Shown: one piece after another, positions 9,401 to 20,326 of the stretch
Position numbering within the stretch: the stretch's first letter is position 1
Layout: every line of letters begins with the position of its first letter
Assembly: GCA_020161245.1 (NCBI GenBank)
Contig: JAIUOK010000028.1
Coordinates: 1 to 60,857, forward strand
Length of the DNA stretch: 60,857 nt
Reading direction: 5' to 3'
DNA from: Actinomycetota bacterium
Lineage (GTDB): Bacteria; Actinomycetota; Actinomycetes; S36-B12; CAIYMF01
Program-made: the position numbers and the translations under genes
The notes under the pieces: model-generated
What the model saw: only the letters and a program-made list of their open reading frames with translations
Database searches by the model: none
Told to the model about the DNA's origin: nothing

Positions 9401-9987
9401 ATCAGCTCGCAGAAGTAGTTGTCCTTGCCGAGGATGTCGCGGAAGTCCGCGGCGGCCGCGAGGGCGCGGTCGTAGTTGCCCGCCTGCAGCCAGCGGTTGA
9501 CCTCGCCGGAGGGGCACCCGGTGGTGCCGATGATGCCCTTGCCGTAGGTCTCGAGCAGCTCGCGGTCCATGCGCGGCTTGCGGTAGAAGCCCTCGAGGCT
9601 CGACAGCGACGAGAGCCGGAACAGGTTGTGCAGGCCCTCGTTGTTCTCGGCCCACAGCGTCATGTGGGTGTAGGCCTGCTTGCCCTTGCCCGAGCTCTCG
9701 CCGTCCTCGCCGGTGCCCTCGTCGTAGCCGCCGCCGAAGTCGAACGGCGAGCGCTCGAACCGGCCCTGCGGGGCGTAGTAGCCCTCGATGCCGATGATGG
9801 GCTTCACGCCCGCGGCCTTGCCGCGCTTGTAGAAGTCGTAGGCGCCGTAGACGTTGCCGTGGTCGCTCATCGCGAGCGCCGGCATCTGCATCCGGGCGGC
9901 CTCGGAGAACAGGTCGCCGAGGCGGGCCGCGCCGTCGAGCATGGAGTACTCGGTGTGCACGTGCAGGTGCACGAACGAGTCGCCCAC
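6436..9987 (-). CDS. dnaE1: DNA polymerase III alpha subunit, replicative
   Basis: This 1183-residue protein has normal DnaE1 length. It begins with the PHP domain (HLHVHTEYSMLDG, residues about 7-19; PALAMSDHGN), continues into the C-family polymerase core with the catalytic aspartates in PDIDMDF (about 416-422), then the thumb and fingers, a helix-hairpin-helix region, an OB fold (about residues 1000-1090) and a tail that would contact the clamp and tau subunit. The start is GTG, preceded by GGGAGGG. It replicates chromosomal DNA as part of the polymerase III holoenzyme. A second, error-prone homologue (dnaE2) lies at 52201-56550. Confidence 0.97.
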   Translation of the reverse strand: MGDSFVHLHVHTEYSMLDGAARLGDLFSEAARMQMPALAMSDHGNVYGAYDFYKRGKAAGVKPIIGIEGYYAPQGRFERSPFDFGGGYDEGTGEDGESSGKGKQAYTHMTLWAENNEGLHNLFRLSSLSSLEGFYRKPRMDRELLETYGKGIIGTTGCPSGEVNRWLQAGNYDRALAAAADFRDILGKDNYFCELMDHGLGIERRHREDLLRIARSLDIPLLATNDLHYVYPHDAESHDVLLCIGTRTTMDDPKRFRFDGRDFYLKSAEEMRAVWAELPEACDNTLLIAERVDISFNEGANLMPRFPVPDGESEESWLVKEVERGLAMRFPDGVPQTHRDQAAYEVGVIIQMGFPGYFLVTADLVRHAKEAGIRVGPGRGSAAGALIAYALGITELDPIKHGLLFERFLNPERVSMPDIDMDFDERKRGDMIRYATEKYGEERVAQIITYGSIKAKAAIKDSARALGYPFVVGERITKAMPPAVMGKDIPLSGIFDPSHARYNEAGEFRALYESDADVRKVVDTAKGLEGLKRQPGVHAAGVILCSEPLLDVIPIWRRDQDGAIITQFDMGVCETLGLLKMDFLGLRNLTVLDDCLMHIANNRGETVVLEELALEDPPTYELLARGDTLGVFQLDGGPMRALLRSMVPDNFEDISAVLALYRPGPMGANAHNDYADRKNGRKPVVPIHPELAEPLEDILGDTYGLIVYQEQVMAIAQKLAGYSLGAADLLRRAMGKKKKEILDKEFVPFSDGMRSNGYSEDAIKTLWDILVPFSDYAFNKAHTAGYGLVSFWTAYLKANYPAEYMAALLTSVKDDKDKSAVYLNECRRMGIKVLPPDVNESDSDFTPRGTDIRFGLSAVRNVGGNVVEGLIEARTSQGRFASFDDFLEKVPISVVNKRVVESLIKSGAFDSLGESRKGLLAVHEARIDSIADIKRNEAIGQDSLFAGFGDDDASGGAPLFAPPPIPTGEWDKATLLGYEREMLGLYVSDHPLNGVEHVLSAASDVPVSALHSEDVADGRTITVGGLITSVQRKVTKQGNVWAIATLEDLEASIDVMVFPATYQLVGPHVVPDAVLLVKGRLDKSEEEAPKLIAMEVSVPDLSTGEQGPVVVTLPASRCIPPVIERFKDVLAAHPGVTEVRLALQNGPRTTVVRLDDRLRVTPSPALYGDLKALLGPSCLQSSH

Positions 9988-10206
9988 TCCGCTGCCCTCC
10001 CGAGGACCGGTACCCGCGCCGACACATGACCGGGCCGTGCGGCGGCGCCGCAGGACCCGCCCGGAGGCTCGCGCGGGGGAAGGCGGCGGTGCGTCCGGGA
10101 GGTCTCACCCTAACGCCCGCGTCCGACGGCGGCCGGGCCCGTCCGGGGCTTCCCTGGTCGGTCGGCGTGTCGGTGATCTTGGTGGGCCCGGGGGGCCGCT
10201 GCCGGC

Positions 10207-11475
10207 CTACTCGGGGTCGGCTGCGGCAGGGGCCGGCAGGCGCAGCGACGCCGCCGCCCGGGTGCGGTCGCGGCCGGCGTCCTTGGCCTCGTAGAGGGCG
10301 ACGTCGGCCCGCTTGAGGGCGTCCTCGACGGGCTCGCCCGTGAGCAGCTGGGCGTACCCGACGGAGACCGTGACGGGGATGTCCTCGCCGTCGTGGTGGA
10401 CCGGGACCAGGCGCACCCGTTCCCGGACGCGCTCGGCGACCGCCTCGGCGCCGTCGAGGTCTGCGGCGACCAGCAGGGCCGAGAACTCCTCGCCCCCGGT
10501 GCGGCCGACGACGTCGCCCGCGCGCAGCGCCGACCGGATCCGGTGGGCGGCCTCCGCCAGCACGGCGTCGCCGGCGGCGTGCCCGTGGCGGTTGTTGACC
10601 TCGCCGAAGCGGTCGAGGTCGACCACGAGCACAGACACGGGCTCGCCGGTGCGGCGCGCCCGCGCCATCTCGCGCTCGGTGTCGGTGACGAAGGCTCGCT
10701 TGAGCGGCAGCTCGGTGTCGTGGTCGAGGCCCGCGGACCGTGCCAGGGCCTGCGCTGCGAACTGGTGGTGCAGCAGCCAGACGAGCATGGCCACGAGCGG
10801 CAGCGAGGCGGGCGACCAGCGCAGCAGCACCACGATCGCGATGCCCAGGACGAACTGCGACCACATGAGGCCGTTGGCCTCGCGGTCGAGGACGGGGCTG
10901 GCGGCGAGGGGCACGCCGCGCGCGTGCCACAGCACGAGGCTCATACCGAGGGAGCTGGTGAACCACCAGGCGACGGCGCCGGCGGTGCAGGCGAGCAGCA
11001 CCGGCATCGGCTGCTGCAGCGGCTCGGGCAGCGCGGAGGCCCAGGCGGCGACGGCGGTGGCCGCGCCCAGGGCCGCGGTGACCGAGGCGAGCATGAGCGC
11101 CACGTTGACGACGGCCCGGCGGCGGCTCCAGTGGCGCACCTCGAGCAGGCCGGCGAGCAGCAAGACGGGCGGAGGGGCGAGCATCGCGACGACGAAGAGC
11201 ACGGCGGTGTCGAGGCCGAACTCGATGCCGGCCCGGGTGCCCTGCCCGAGGCCGAACCGGTCGCGGCCGGTGACGAGCAGCACGGCGACGCCCGCGGCGA
11301 CCACCCACGGCCAGCCGTCGATGGCGTTCGAGGGCATGAGCAGCAGCACGGCGGCGCACAGCACGATCACCAGCGCGGAGACCGCGAGGAGCGCCCGCGA
11401 TACGTCGTCGCCCTCGTCAGGCGCCGACGGCGCTGCGCCGTCCGGCACCGCCGTCGTATCCGCCACCTCTGCCAT
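10207..11475 (-). CDS. membrane-bound diguanylate cyclase (GGDEF)
   Basis: A 422-residue protein. The first 250 residues contain about seven or eight hydrophobic segments forming a membrane sensor module. The C-terminal GGDEF domain carries the active-site variant GGEEF at about 326-330 and the metal-binding DLDRFGEVNNRHGH segment. An RxxD sequence (RAGD) sits exactly five residues before GGEEF, the position of the allosteric c-di-GMP inhibition site, so product feedback is expected. It should condense two GTP molecules into c-di-GMP. There is no EAL domain. It is co-directional with dnaE1, with a gap of about 220 bases. Confidence 0.9.
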   Translation of the reverse strand: MAEVADTTAVPDGAAPSAPDEGDDVSRALLAVSALVIVLCAAVLLLMPSNAIDGWPWVVAAGVAVLLVTGRDRFGLGQGTRAGIEFGLDTAVLFVVAMLAPPPVLLLAGLLEVRHWSRRRAVVNVALMLASVTAALGAATAVAAWASALPEPLQQPMPVLLACTAGAVAWWFTSSLGMSLVLWHARGVPLAASPVLDREANGLMWSQFVLGIAIVVLLRWSPASLPLVAMLVWLLHHQFAAQALARSAGLDHDTELPLKRAFVTDTEREMARARRTGEPVSVLVVDLDRFGEVNNRHGHAAGDAVLAEAAHRIRSALRAGDVVGRTGGEEFSALLVAADLDGAEAVAERVRERVRLVPVHHDGEDIPVTVSVGYAQLLTGEPVEDALKRADVALYEAKDAGRDRTRAAASLRLPAPAAADPE

Positions 11476-11650
11476 CGGCCCCCCCAGCCCGCCGCGCTCC
11501 TGCCCTGGTCGCGGCTCCTGGAGATCGTGGTCGCGGGGGTGCCGGGCTGCAACGAGAACGCGTTCCTGATGGGCCGGACGGGTGATCAGGTAGCCCCGGG
11601 TGAGGGAACGGCGACAGCGCGCCGCCCCCCGCTCCGGGGACGGCGGCCCG

Positions 11651-12514
11651 TCAGCCCCTGAGCGCGTCGAGCTCGGCGAAGGTCGCGTCGTCGATCTCGG
11701 CGCCGGCTGCGGCGCAGTTCTCCTCGAGGTGGCCGACCGAGCCGGTGCCGGGGATGGGCAGCATCGCCGGCGAGCGGCGCAGCAGCCAGGCGATCGCCAG
11801 CTGGGCCGGCGTCAGACCGGTGCGGGCGGCGATGTGCGCCAGCGGGCCGTCGGCGGCGGCGTGGCGGCCGACGTCGACCGGGTGCCACGGGATGAAGCCG
11901 ACGCCGGCCTCGGTCGCGCGGTCGAGCAGGGCCTCGCTGGTGCGGTCGGTGAGGTTGAACCGGTTCTGCACCGTCGCGATCGGCACGATCGCCTGCGCGG
12001 CCTCGAGCTGCTCCACGCTGACCTCGGAGAGCCCGACGTAGCGGACCTTGCCCGCCTGGACGGCGTCGGCGAAGACGCCGAGCTGGTCCTCGAGCGGCAC
12101 CCGGTCGTCGATGCGGTGCAGCTGCCAGAGGTCGATGGTGTCCGTGCCGAGCCGGCGCAGCGACATCTCGAGGCACTGCTGCAGGTAGGCCGGGTCGCCC
12201 ACGACCGTCCACCGGTCCGGGCCCTGCCGCGTGAAGCCCGCCTTGGTGGCGACGACGACATGGTCGTACGGGTGCAGCGCCTCGCGGATGAGGTCCTCGG
12301 AGACGAACGGGCCGTAGGAGTCGGCCGTGTCGACGAAGTCGACGCCTAGCTCGACGGCGCGGCGGAGCACCTGCACGGCCGTGGCGCGGTCCGGCGGGTC
12401 GCCCCAGACGCCCTTGCCGACGATGCGCATCGCGCCGAAGCCGAGGCGGTGCACCTCGAGCTCGCCGCCGATGCTGAACGTGCCGGACGCGTGGACGGGC
12501 TGCGCGGAGGTCAT
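11651..12514 (-). CDS. aldo/keto reductase
   Basis: A NADPH-dependent (alpha/beta)8-barrel oxidoreductase of about 287 residues. The catalytic tetrad is visible: Asp in DFVDTAD, Tyr in DSYG (about 64), Lys in VATKAG (about 88) and His in QLHRID (about 130). The cofactor-binding end has PIPGTGS. I prefer the ATG at 12514; a TTG 12 bases upstream is possible. The substrate is unknown, probably small aldehydes or ketones. Confidence 0.9.
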   Translation of the reverse strand: MTSAQPVHASGTFSIGGELEVHRLGFGAMRIVGKGVWGDPPDRATAVQVLRRAVELGVDFVDTADSYGPFVSEDLIREALHPYDHVVVATKAGFTRQGPDRWTVVGDPAYLQQCLEMSLRRLGTDTIDLWQLHRIDDRVPLEDQLGVFADAVQAGKVRYVGLSEVSVEQLEAAQAIVPIATVQNRFNLTDRTSEALLDRATEAGVGFIPWHPVDVGRHAAADGPLAHIAARTGLTPAQLAIAWLLRRSPAMLPIPGTGSVGHLEENCAAAGAEIDDATFAELDALRG

Positions 12515-12557
12515 GCCAGCATCCAACCCGATCGGTGACGGGCCGCATTCCCGGCGG

Positions 12558-13136
12558 CTACCCCGCTGCTGCGGCGCCCTGCTGCCGGGCGGCCCATTCG
12601 TGCGCGAGCAGCCCGTAGGTGTACCCGTCGATCCAGCCCAGCTCGTCGTGCCACGAGTCCTCGACGCCGTGCTGCTCGCGCCGCATGCCCGCCTTCTCGA
12701 GCACGCGCGCGGACGCGCCGTGGTCGGCGTAGCAGCCGGCCGTGACGCGCCGGAGGCCGAGCGGCCCGAAGCAGGCGGCGAGCAGACCCGTCGCGAGGTG
12801 CGTGGCTATCCCGCGGCCGGAGTGCTCGGGCGCGACCAGGTAGCCGATCTCGGCCTCGGTTCCCTTCGGCAGCCCGGGCTGGCCGAGGCCGTCCAGGATC
12901 TCGAGGAAGCCCAGGCCCACGACCTCGCCGTCGAGGTCGGCCACGCAGCCGTAGTCGCGGCCGTCCGGCGCACGCAGCCAGCCGGCGCGGAAGGCCTCCG
13001 GCTCCATCCGCGTCACCAGCGTCCAGTGGTTGCTGCCCGGGTCGTTGCGGATGCTGAGCATGCGCTCGATGTCCGGCTCCGCGGCGTCGCGCAGGACCAG
13101 CGGACCGGACTCCAGCGGCCAGGGATGCGTGGGCAC
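12558..13136 (-). CDS. GNAT family N-acetyltransferase (RimJ-like)
   Basis: A 192-residue acetyltransferase with a GTG start. The acetyl-CoA pyrophosphate loop is HSGRGIAT, after the EIGYLVAPE strand, and the C-terminal ASARVLEKAGM motif is typical of the RimJ/RimL branch. The acceptor cannot be inferred. It is co-directional with the aldo/keto reductase (gap about 40 bases) and divergent from the DDN-like reductase. Confidence 0.85.
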   Translation of the reverse strand: MPTHPWPLESGPLVLRDAAEPDIERMLSIRNDPGSNHWTLVTRMEPEAFRAGWLRAPDGRDYGCVADLDGEVVGLGFLEILDGLGQPGLPKGTEAEIGYLVAPEHSGRGIATHLATGLLAACFGPLGLRRVTAGCYADHGASARVLEKAGMRREQHGVEDSWHDELGWIDGYTYGLLAHEWAARQQGAAAAG

Positions 13137-13220
13137 GGCCGCATCGTCGCAGGCGGGGCTGCGCCCGTCGCGCGGGTTGCGGCCCGGCTCGCGGAGCGGA
13201 ATAGGCCGCAGACTGCACCA

Positions 13221-13234
13221 GTTGAGCGTTCAAC
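13221..13234. promoter_or_regulatory. inverted repeat upstream of the DDN-like gene, possible operator
   Basis: GTTGAGCGTTCAAC has perfect 5-base arms (GTTGA and TCAAC) around a 4-base centre, a size typical of MarR/TetR half-site pairs. It lies in the divergent spacer, 40 bases before the + strand ATG. The regulator is unknown. Confidence 0.3.
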
Positions 13235-13274
13235 CGCTAGCGTTCGACCCCACACCGACGTCGTAGGAGAGGCC

Positions 13275-13703
13275 ATGTCCGAGTACGCCGACTGGAACGC
13301 GCAGATCATCGCGGAGTTCCGCGCCAACGGAGGCAGGGTGGGCGGCCAGTTCGAGGGCGCGCCCGTCGTCCTCATGCACGGCGTCGGCCGCAAGAGCGGC
13401 AAGGAGACGGTGCACCCCGTCATGTACCTGCAGTCCGAGGACGACCCGGCCACGATCTACGTGTTCGCGTCCAAGGCGGGCGCCCCGACGCACCCGGACT
13501 GGTACTACAACCTCACCGACGCCGGCCGGGTCACCGTCGAGGTGGGCACCGAGACCTACGAGGCCACCGTCACCGACATCACCGGCGAGGACCGCGACCG
13601 CATCTACGCCGAGCAGGTCGCGCGCTACCCCGGCTTCGGCGAGTACGAGGTCAAGACCGCCGGCATCCGCACCATCCCGGTGCTGGCGCTCACGCGCATC
13701 TGA
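13275..13703 (+). CDS. nitroreductase/deazaflavin-dependent oxidoreductase (DDN-like)
   Basis: A 142-residue protein matching the actinobacterial deazaflavin (F420)-dependent nitroreductase family: a short N-terminal helix, then VVLMHGVGRKSGKETVHPV, the phosphate-binding GRKSG turn with basic residues, followed by the HPDWYYNLTDAGRVTVEVG strand pair. The ATG has a good ribosome site (GGAGAGG). It probably uses reduced F420 on quinone-like or xenobiotic substrates. An inverted repeat in the upstream spacer may be its operator. Confidence 0.9.
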   Translation: MSEYADWNAQIIAEFRANGGRVGGQFEGAPVVLMHGVGRKSGKETVHPVMYLQSEDDPATIYVFASKAGAPTHPDWYYNLTDAGRVTVEVGTETYEATVTDITGEDRDRIYAEQVARYPGFGEYEVKTAGIRTIPVLALTRI

Positions 13704-13734
13704 CGGCGTCCGACTGCCGACGACGTCGCGGCCG

Positions 13735-14661
13735 TCAGCCCGCGGCGACGACGTCGAGGGCGTGCTGCAGGTCGGGCGGGTACGGGCTCTCGAGCTCGAC
13801 CCACTCCCCCGTGCCCGGGTGCTCGAACCCGAGCCGGTAGGCGTGCAGCCACTGCCGGGTGAGGCCGAGGCGCTGCGCGAGCACCGGGTCCGCGCCGTAG
13901 GTGAGGTCGCCGACGCACGGGTGGCGCATCGCCGAGGTGTGCACGCGGATCTGGTGCGTGCGCCCGGTCTCGAGGTGGATCTCGAGCATCGACGCGTGCC
14001 GGAACGCCTCGAGCGTGTCGTAGTGGGTGATGCTGGGCTTGCCCCCGGCCACGACCGCCCAGCGCCACTCGTGCTGCGGGTGGCGGTCGATGGGGGCGTC
14101 GATCGTGCCGCGCAGCGGGTCCATCACGCCCTGCACGAGCGCGTGGTAGACCTTGTCGACCGTGCGCTCCTTGAACTGCCGCTTGAGCGAGGTGTAGGCC
14201 CGCTCGCTCTTGGCGACCACCATGAGGCCCGTGGTGCCGACGTCGAGGCGGTGCACCACGCCCTGCCGCTCCGCGGCCCCGGACGTCGAGATCCGGTAGC
14301 CCGCGCCGGCGAGCCCTCCGACGACCGTCGGCCCGGTCCAGCCCGGCGAGGGGTGCGCCGCGACGCCGACCGGCTTGTCGACCACCACGACGTCGTCGTC
14401 GTCGAGCACGACCCGCAGGCCCTCGACCACCTCCGGCACGATCTGCACCGGGGCCGGCTCGCCCGGCATCTCGACCTCGAGCCACTGCCCCGCCGAGACG
14501 CGTGCGGACTTGCCCACCACGGCGCCGTCGAGGGTGACGCCGCCGCCCTCGGCGATCTCGGCGGCCTTGGTGCGCGAGAACCCGAGCAGCCTCGCCAGGG
14601 CGGCGTCGACGCGCTCGCCCTCGAGCCCGTCCGGGACGGGCAGGCTGCGGGAGTCGGCCAC
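13735..14661 (-). CDS. rluD: RluD-type 23S rRNA pseudouridine synthase
   Basis: A 308-residue protein with an N-terminal S4-like RNA-binding domain (about residues 14-75) and the RluA-family catalytic domain containing the HRLDVGTTG motif near residue 135, whose Asp is the nucleophile for uridine isomerisation. The C-terminal GRTHQIRVH segment is also diagnostic. It starts at a GTG six bases after the lspA stop, so it is probably co-transcribed with lspA, a pairing common in bacteria. The target is likely the large-subunit helix 69 uridines, by family analogy. Confidence 0.93.
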   Translation of the reverse strand: MADSRSLPVPDGLEGERVDAALARLLGFSRTKAAEIAEGGGVTLDGAVVGKSARVSAGQWLEVEMPGEPAPVQIVPEVVEGLRVVLDDDDVVVVDKPVGVAAHPSPGWTGPTVVGGLAGAGYRISTSGAAERQGVVHRLDVGTTGLMVVAKSERAYTSLKRQFKERTVDKVYHALVQGVMDPLRGTIDAPIDRHPQHEWRWAVVAGGKPSITHYDTLEAFRHASMLEIHLETGRTHQIRVHTSAMRHPCVGDLTYGADPVLAQRLGLTRQWLHAYRLGFEHPGTGEWVELESPYPPDLQHALDVVAAG

Positions 14662-14667
14662 GCCCGG

Positions 14668-15249
14668 CTACTTCCGGCTGCCGTCGAGCTCCACGCCGCG
14701 CAGGGCGAGCAGCACCATGAGGATGCTGGAGCAGACGATCGCGGAGTCGGCCAGGTTGAAGACCGCGAAGTTCGGGAAGGTGATGAAGTCGACGACGTGC
14801 CCCTGGAACAGCCCGGGGGCGCGGAAGACGCGGTCGATGAGGTTGCCCACCGCGCCGCCGAGCAGGCCGCCCAGGGCGATCGCCCAGCCGACGCTGCCGA
14901 GCTCGCGGGACTTGCGCACGATGAAGACCGACACGCCCAGGGCGATCGCGGTGAAGACGAAGGTGAAGCCGGTGCCGAAGCTGAAGGCGGCGCCGGGGTT
15001 GCGCAGGAACGTCAGGGTGACCAGGCCCCCGAGCAGCTCGATGGGGTCCTGCCCCTCGAGGTAGCGCACGGCCAGCCACTTGGTGAGCTGGTCGAGCAGC
15101 ACGACGCCGATCGCGATCCCGAACGTCAGCCGCACGAGGTGCCGGTTGCGCACCGGATCCGCCGACGGCGGAGCCTCGGCCGCACCCTCGCCGTCGGTGC
15201 CGGGCGCAGGCGCCTCGACGTCGGCGTCCACCGGCTGCTGCTCGTCCAC
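14668..15249 (-). CDS. lspA: lipoprotein signal peptidase (signal peptidase II)
   Basis: A four-helix membrane aspartyl protease that removes signal peptides of diacylglyceryl-modified prolipoproteins. Conserved blocks are all present: LDQLTKW, NPGAAFSFG, GGAVGNLIDRV and VVDFI...FAVFNLADSAI, which hold the two catalytic Asp residues. A hydrophilic acidic/Pro-rich N-terminus of about 40 residues precedes the first helix and is longer than in many homologues. The GTG start lies 6 bases after a TAGGCT box, suggesting a leaderless transcript. The putative lipoprotein at 1614-2207 is one possible substrate. Confidence 0.95.
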   Translation of the reverse strand: MDEQQPVDADVEAPAPGTDGEGAAEAPPSADPVRNRHLVRLTFGIAIGVVLLDQLTKWLAVRYLEGQDPIELLGGLVTLTFLRNPGAAFSFGTGFTFVFTAIALGVSVFIVRKSRELGSVGWAIALGGLLGGAVGNLIDRVFRAPGLFQGHVVDFITFPNFAVFNLADSAIVCSSILMVLLALRGVELDGSRK

Positions 15250-15255
15250 CCCTGA

Positions 15256-15261
15256 AGCCTA
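15256..15261 (-). promoter_or_regulatory. -10-like TAGGCT box of lspA
   Basis: The hexamer ends 6 bases before the GTG start of lspA. No ribosome-binding site can be placed between them, so a leaderless lspA-rluD mRNA is likely. Confidence 0.35.
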
Positions 15262-15291
15262 GGCGACGGCCGCGCACCCCCCGACCACGCG

Positions 15292-16269
15292 TCAGCGGCG
15301 CTCTTCGAGCTGCTTGCAGCTCACGCAGAGAGTGGCCCGGGGGAAGGCCTGGAGCCGGAGCTTGCCGATGGGCTTGCCGCAGCGCTCGCAGACGCCGTAG
15401 GTGCCGTCGCCCAGCCTGCCCAGGGCGCGCTCGTTCTGCTGCAGCAGCTCGCGGGCGTTGTTGGCCAGCGACATCTCGTGCTCGCGCTCGAAGGTCTTGG
15501 TGCCGGCGTCGGCCTGGTCGTCGCCTGCCCCGTCGCCGGAATCGCGCAGCAGATCGGCGATGCCTTCCTCGGCCTCGCTGATCTGGTGCTGCAGCCGCAG
15601 GACCTCCTGCTCGAGCTCGCTGCGGACCTCGGCAAGCTCGGCCGCCGTCCACGGCGACTCGTCCTCGCGGACAGCCAGCTTCGGCGCGGCTGACTTGGGC
15701 TTCACCGCGGGCTTGGCGGCGGCGGGCTTGGCCGCTGCCTTCGCGGGGGCCGGCGCGGCGGCAGCCTGAGGCCCGGGCGTGGCCGGAGCAGCCTTGGTGG
15801 CGGCCTTCGCGGGAGCCGGCTGCTTCGCCGGAGCGGCCTTCGCTGGCGCGGCCTTCGCTGGCGCGGCCTTCGCTGGCGCGGCCTTCGCTGGCGCGGCCTT
15901 GGCGGGCGCGGCCTTGGTGACGGCCTTCTTCGCGGGCGCAGCCTTCGCGGGCGCAGCCTTCGCGGGCGCAGCCTTCGCGGGCGCAGCCTTCGCGGGCGCG
16001 GCCTTCTTCGCGGGCGCAGCCTTGGCGGGAGCGGCCTTGGTGGCGGCCTCCTTCGCGGGCACAGCCTTCGCGGGCGCAGCCTTCGCGGGCGCGGCCTTGG
16101 TGACGGCCTTCTTCGCGGGCGCGGCCTTGGCGGCGGCCTTCTTCGCCGGCGCAGCCTTGGCGGGAGCGGCCTTGGTGGCGGCCTTCTTCGCCGGCGCAGC
16201 CTTGGCAGGGGCAGCCTTGGTCGCGGCCTTCGTCGCGGGCGCAGCCTTCTTCTTCGCGGGCGCGGCCAT
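15292..16269 (-). CDS. DksA/TraR-type zinc-finger protein with long Lys/Ala/Pro repeat tail
   Basis: A 325-residue protein in two parts. Residues 1 to about 200 are a low-complexity, strongly basic array of pentapeptide-like units ([11 protein letters not shown], with a few TKA or VTK variants), similar to histone-H1-like tails that bind DNA non-specifically. The C-terminal part of about 125 residues is a DksA/TraR module: a coiled coil ([18 protein letters not shown], then a DLLRDSGD turn), then a C4 zinc ribbon (CERCGKPI and CVSCKQ). DksA-like proteins act at the RNA polymerase secondary channel, but many actinobacterial ones are uncharacterised. The ribosome site AAGGAGG is strong. Confidence 0.85.
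   Translation of the reverse strand: MAAPAKKKAAPATKAATKAAPAKAAPAKKAATKAAPAKAAPAKKAAAKAAPAKKAVTKAAPAKAAPAKAVPAKEAATKAAPAKAAPAKKAAPAKAAPAKAAPAKAAPAKAAPAKKAVTKAAPAKAAPAKAAPAKAAPAKAAPAKAAPAKQPAPAKAATKAAPATPGPQAAAAPAPAKAAAKPAAAKPAVKPKSAAPKLAVREDESPWTAAELAEVRSELEQEVLRLQHQISEAEEGIADLLRDSGDGAGDDQADAGTKTFEREHEMSLANNARELLQQNERALGRLGDGTYGVCERCGKPIGKLRLQAFPRATLCVSCKQLEERR
15790..16268 (-). repeat. 15-bp tandem repeat array encoding the AAPAK tail
   Basis: Near-identical 15-base units, such as four consecutive copies of gccttcgctggcgcg around 15838-15900 and a second variant with cttcgcgggcgca around 15950-16010, encode the Ala/Pro/Lys tail. The identity of adjacent units suggests recent expansion or slippage. 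Confidence 0.75.
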
Positions 16270-16475
16270 CGCCGCCTCCTTCGTGGTGGAGCGGGCCCCC
16301 GGCCCGCCTGGTCACCGAGCGCGGAGCGGGTCGGGTCCCCTCCGCCATGGCTCGGGCGCGTGCCCCGAGTCACGTGAGGGTAGGTGCGGGTCGCTAGATG
16401 ATCAAGCAGGCGCGCCGGAGTCACACAGCACGAGGATGGCGTCACGCAGCGTGAGCGGGGCGGTGCGTCCGCTCA

Positions 16476-16793
16476 TCAGCGCCCCGTGCCTGCCCGGCGC
16501 AGGGCCTCGAGGCGGGCCTCGAGGTCGTCGGGCGGATCCAGCACGGCCAGGAGCTTGTCGCGGCTGGTCGCGCCCTGGCGCAGGCCCACCTGCCGCGGGC
16601 GCACGCCGAGCGCCTCGGCCACCGCTGCCAGCACGGCCGCCGTTGCGGCGCCGTCGACCGCGCGGGCGCTGACCGCGACCACGAGGCGGGCGTCCGGCCC
16701 GTCGCCGTAGGTACCCCCGACGCGGGTGCGCGAGGCGCCCGGCCGGACCCGCACCGCCACTGTCGCGGCGGCGCGATCGGCTGCGGGACCCAT
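16476..16793 (-). CDS. DUF167 (YggU) family protein
   Basis: A 105-residue protein with the DUF167 alpha/beta pattern: VAVRVRPGASRTRV at the N-terminus, a DARLVVAVSARAVDGAAT strand-helix unit and a VGLRQGATSRDKLLAV segment. Its molecular role is unknown. It is divergent from ileS, with the T-box leader region between them. Confidence 0.9.
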   Translation of the reverse strand: MGPAADRAAATVAVRVRPGASRTRVGGTYGDGPDARLVVAVSARAVDGAATAAVLAAVAEALGVRPRQVGLRQGATSRDKLLAVLDPPDDLEARLEALRRAGTGR

Positions 16794-16914
16794 ACCTGCA
16801 AGCCTGCCACCCGCCGCGACCGTTACCCTTCACCTGTCCGAGGCACGGCGACGACGGGGACGAGTAGTCCCGCACGCAGCCACGAGCGACCCGGGGACGG
16901 TGCGAGCCCGGGGG

Positions 16915-17120
16915 CGTGCGCGGGGTGAACATCACCCCCGAGCTGCCGGAGGAGCCGCGCGAGCGGGGTAGAACCGGCGGCCTCGAGCACACGCGAGCGG
17001 GTCCGCGCTCCCCCACCGGGGAGTCCGCGGGCCAAGGAGGGTGGTACCGCGGGGCATCGGCCGACCGGCCGGCACCTCGTCCCTCCGTCACGAGCGCCCG
17101 TCCCGGGCAGACGACGGAGG
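16915..17120 (+). promoter_or_regulatory. T-box leader of ileS, translational type
   Basis: The leader contains the T-box consensus AGGGTGGTACCGCG at 17038-17051, which base-pairs with uncharged tRNA acceptor ends. An AUC triplet at 16931-16933, in the loop region of a short GGGGTG/CACCCC hairpin, is the best candidate isoleucine specifier. CCTCCGTC at 17082-17089 is perfectly complementary to GACGGAGG at 17113-17120, which holds the ileS Shine-Dalgarno sequence. This fits the actinobacterial ultra-short stem-I T-boxes that control translation initiation rather than termination. Uncharged tRNA-Ile would favour the antisequestrator and free the ribosome site. Confidence 0.85.
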
Positions 17121-17124
17121 ACCC

Positions 17125-20259
<3,135 letters not shown>

Positions 20260-20279
20260 CGGGCCCGCACCCCTCCACG

Positions 20280-20313
20280 ACGAAGGCCCCGACCTCGCGG
20301 TCGGGGCCTTCGT
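20280..20313. terminator. bidirectional terminator between ileS and divIVA
   Basis: A perfect 15-bp stem (ACGAAGGCCCCGACC and its complement) with a TCGC loop sits in the 67-base spacer between the convergent genes ileS and divIVA. It can serve both. Confidence 0.85.
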
Positions 20314-20326
20314 GCGCTCGGAGGCG

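Noticed and set aside
4888..10029. A 1713-residue open frame on the + strand opposite aspT and dnaE1.
   Set aside because: It is the antisense shadow of two well-supported genes; the translation is Arg/Val/Glu/Ala-biased without motifs, an effect of high GC.
12327..13274. Upstream extension of the DDN-like reading frame.
   Set aside because: It runs antisense through the GNAT and reductase genes; the ATG at 13275 with GGAGAGG begins the family-like sequence.
15790..16268. Short regular repeats that could be mistaken for a CRISPR array.
   Set aside because: Units are contiguous 15-base codon repeats with no spacers and lie inside a coding frame.
16402..16476. 24-residue ORF starting in the stop codon of the DUF167 gene (TGATG).
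   Set aside because: Only 24 residues, no ribosome site of its own beyond coupling, no recognisable feature; overlap alone is weak evidence.
17041..17124. An upstream in-frame start for ileS adding 28 residues.
   Set aside because: It lies within the T-box and the sequestrator; the ATG at 17125 has the ribosome site and the conserved N-terminus.
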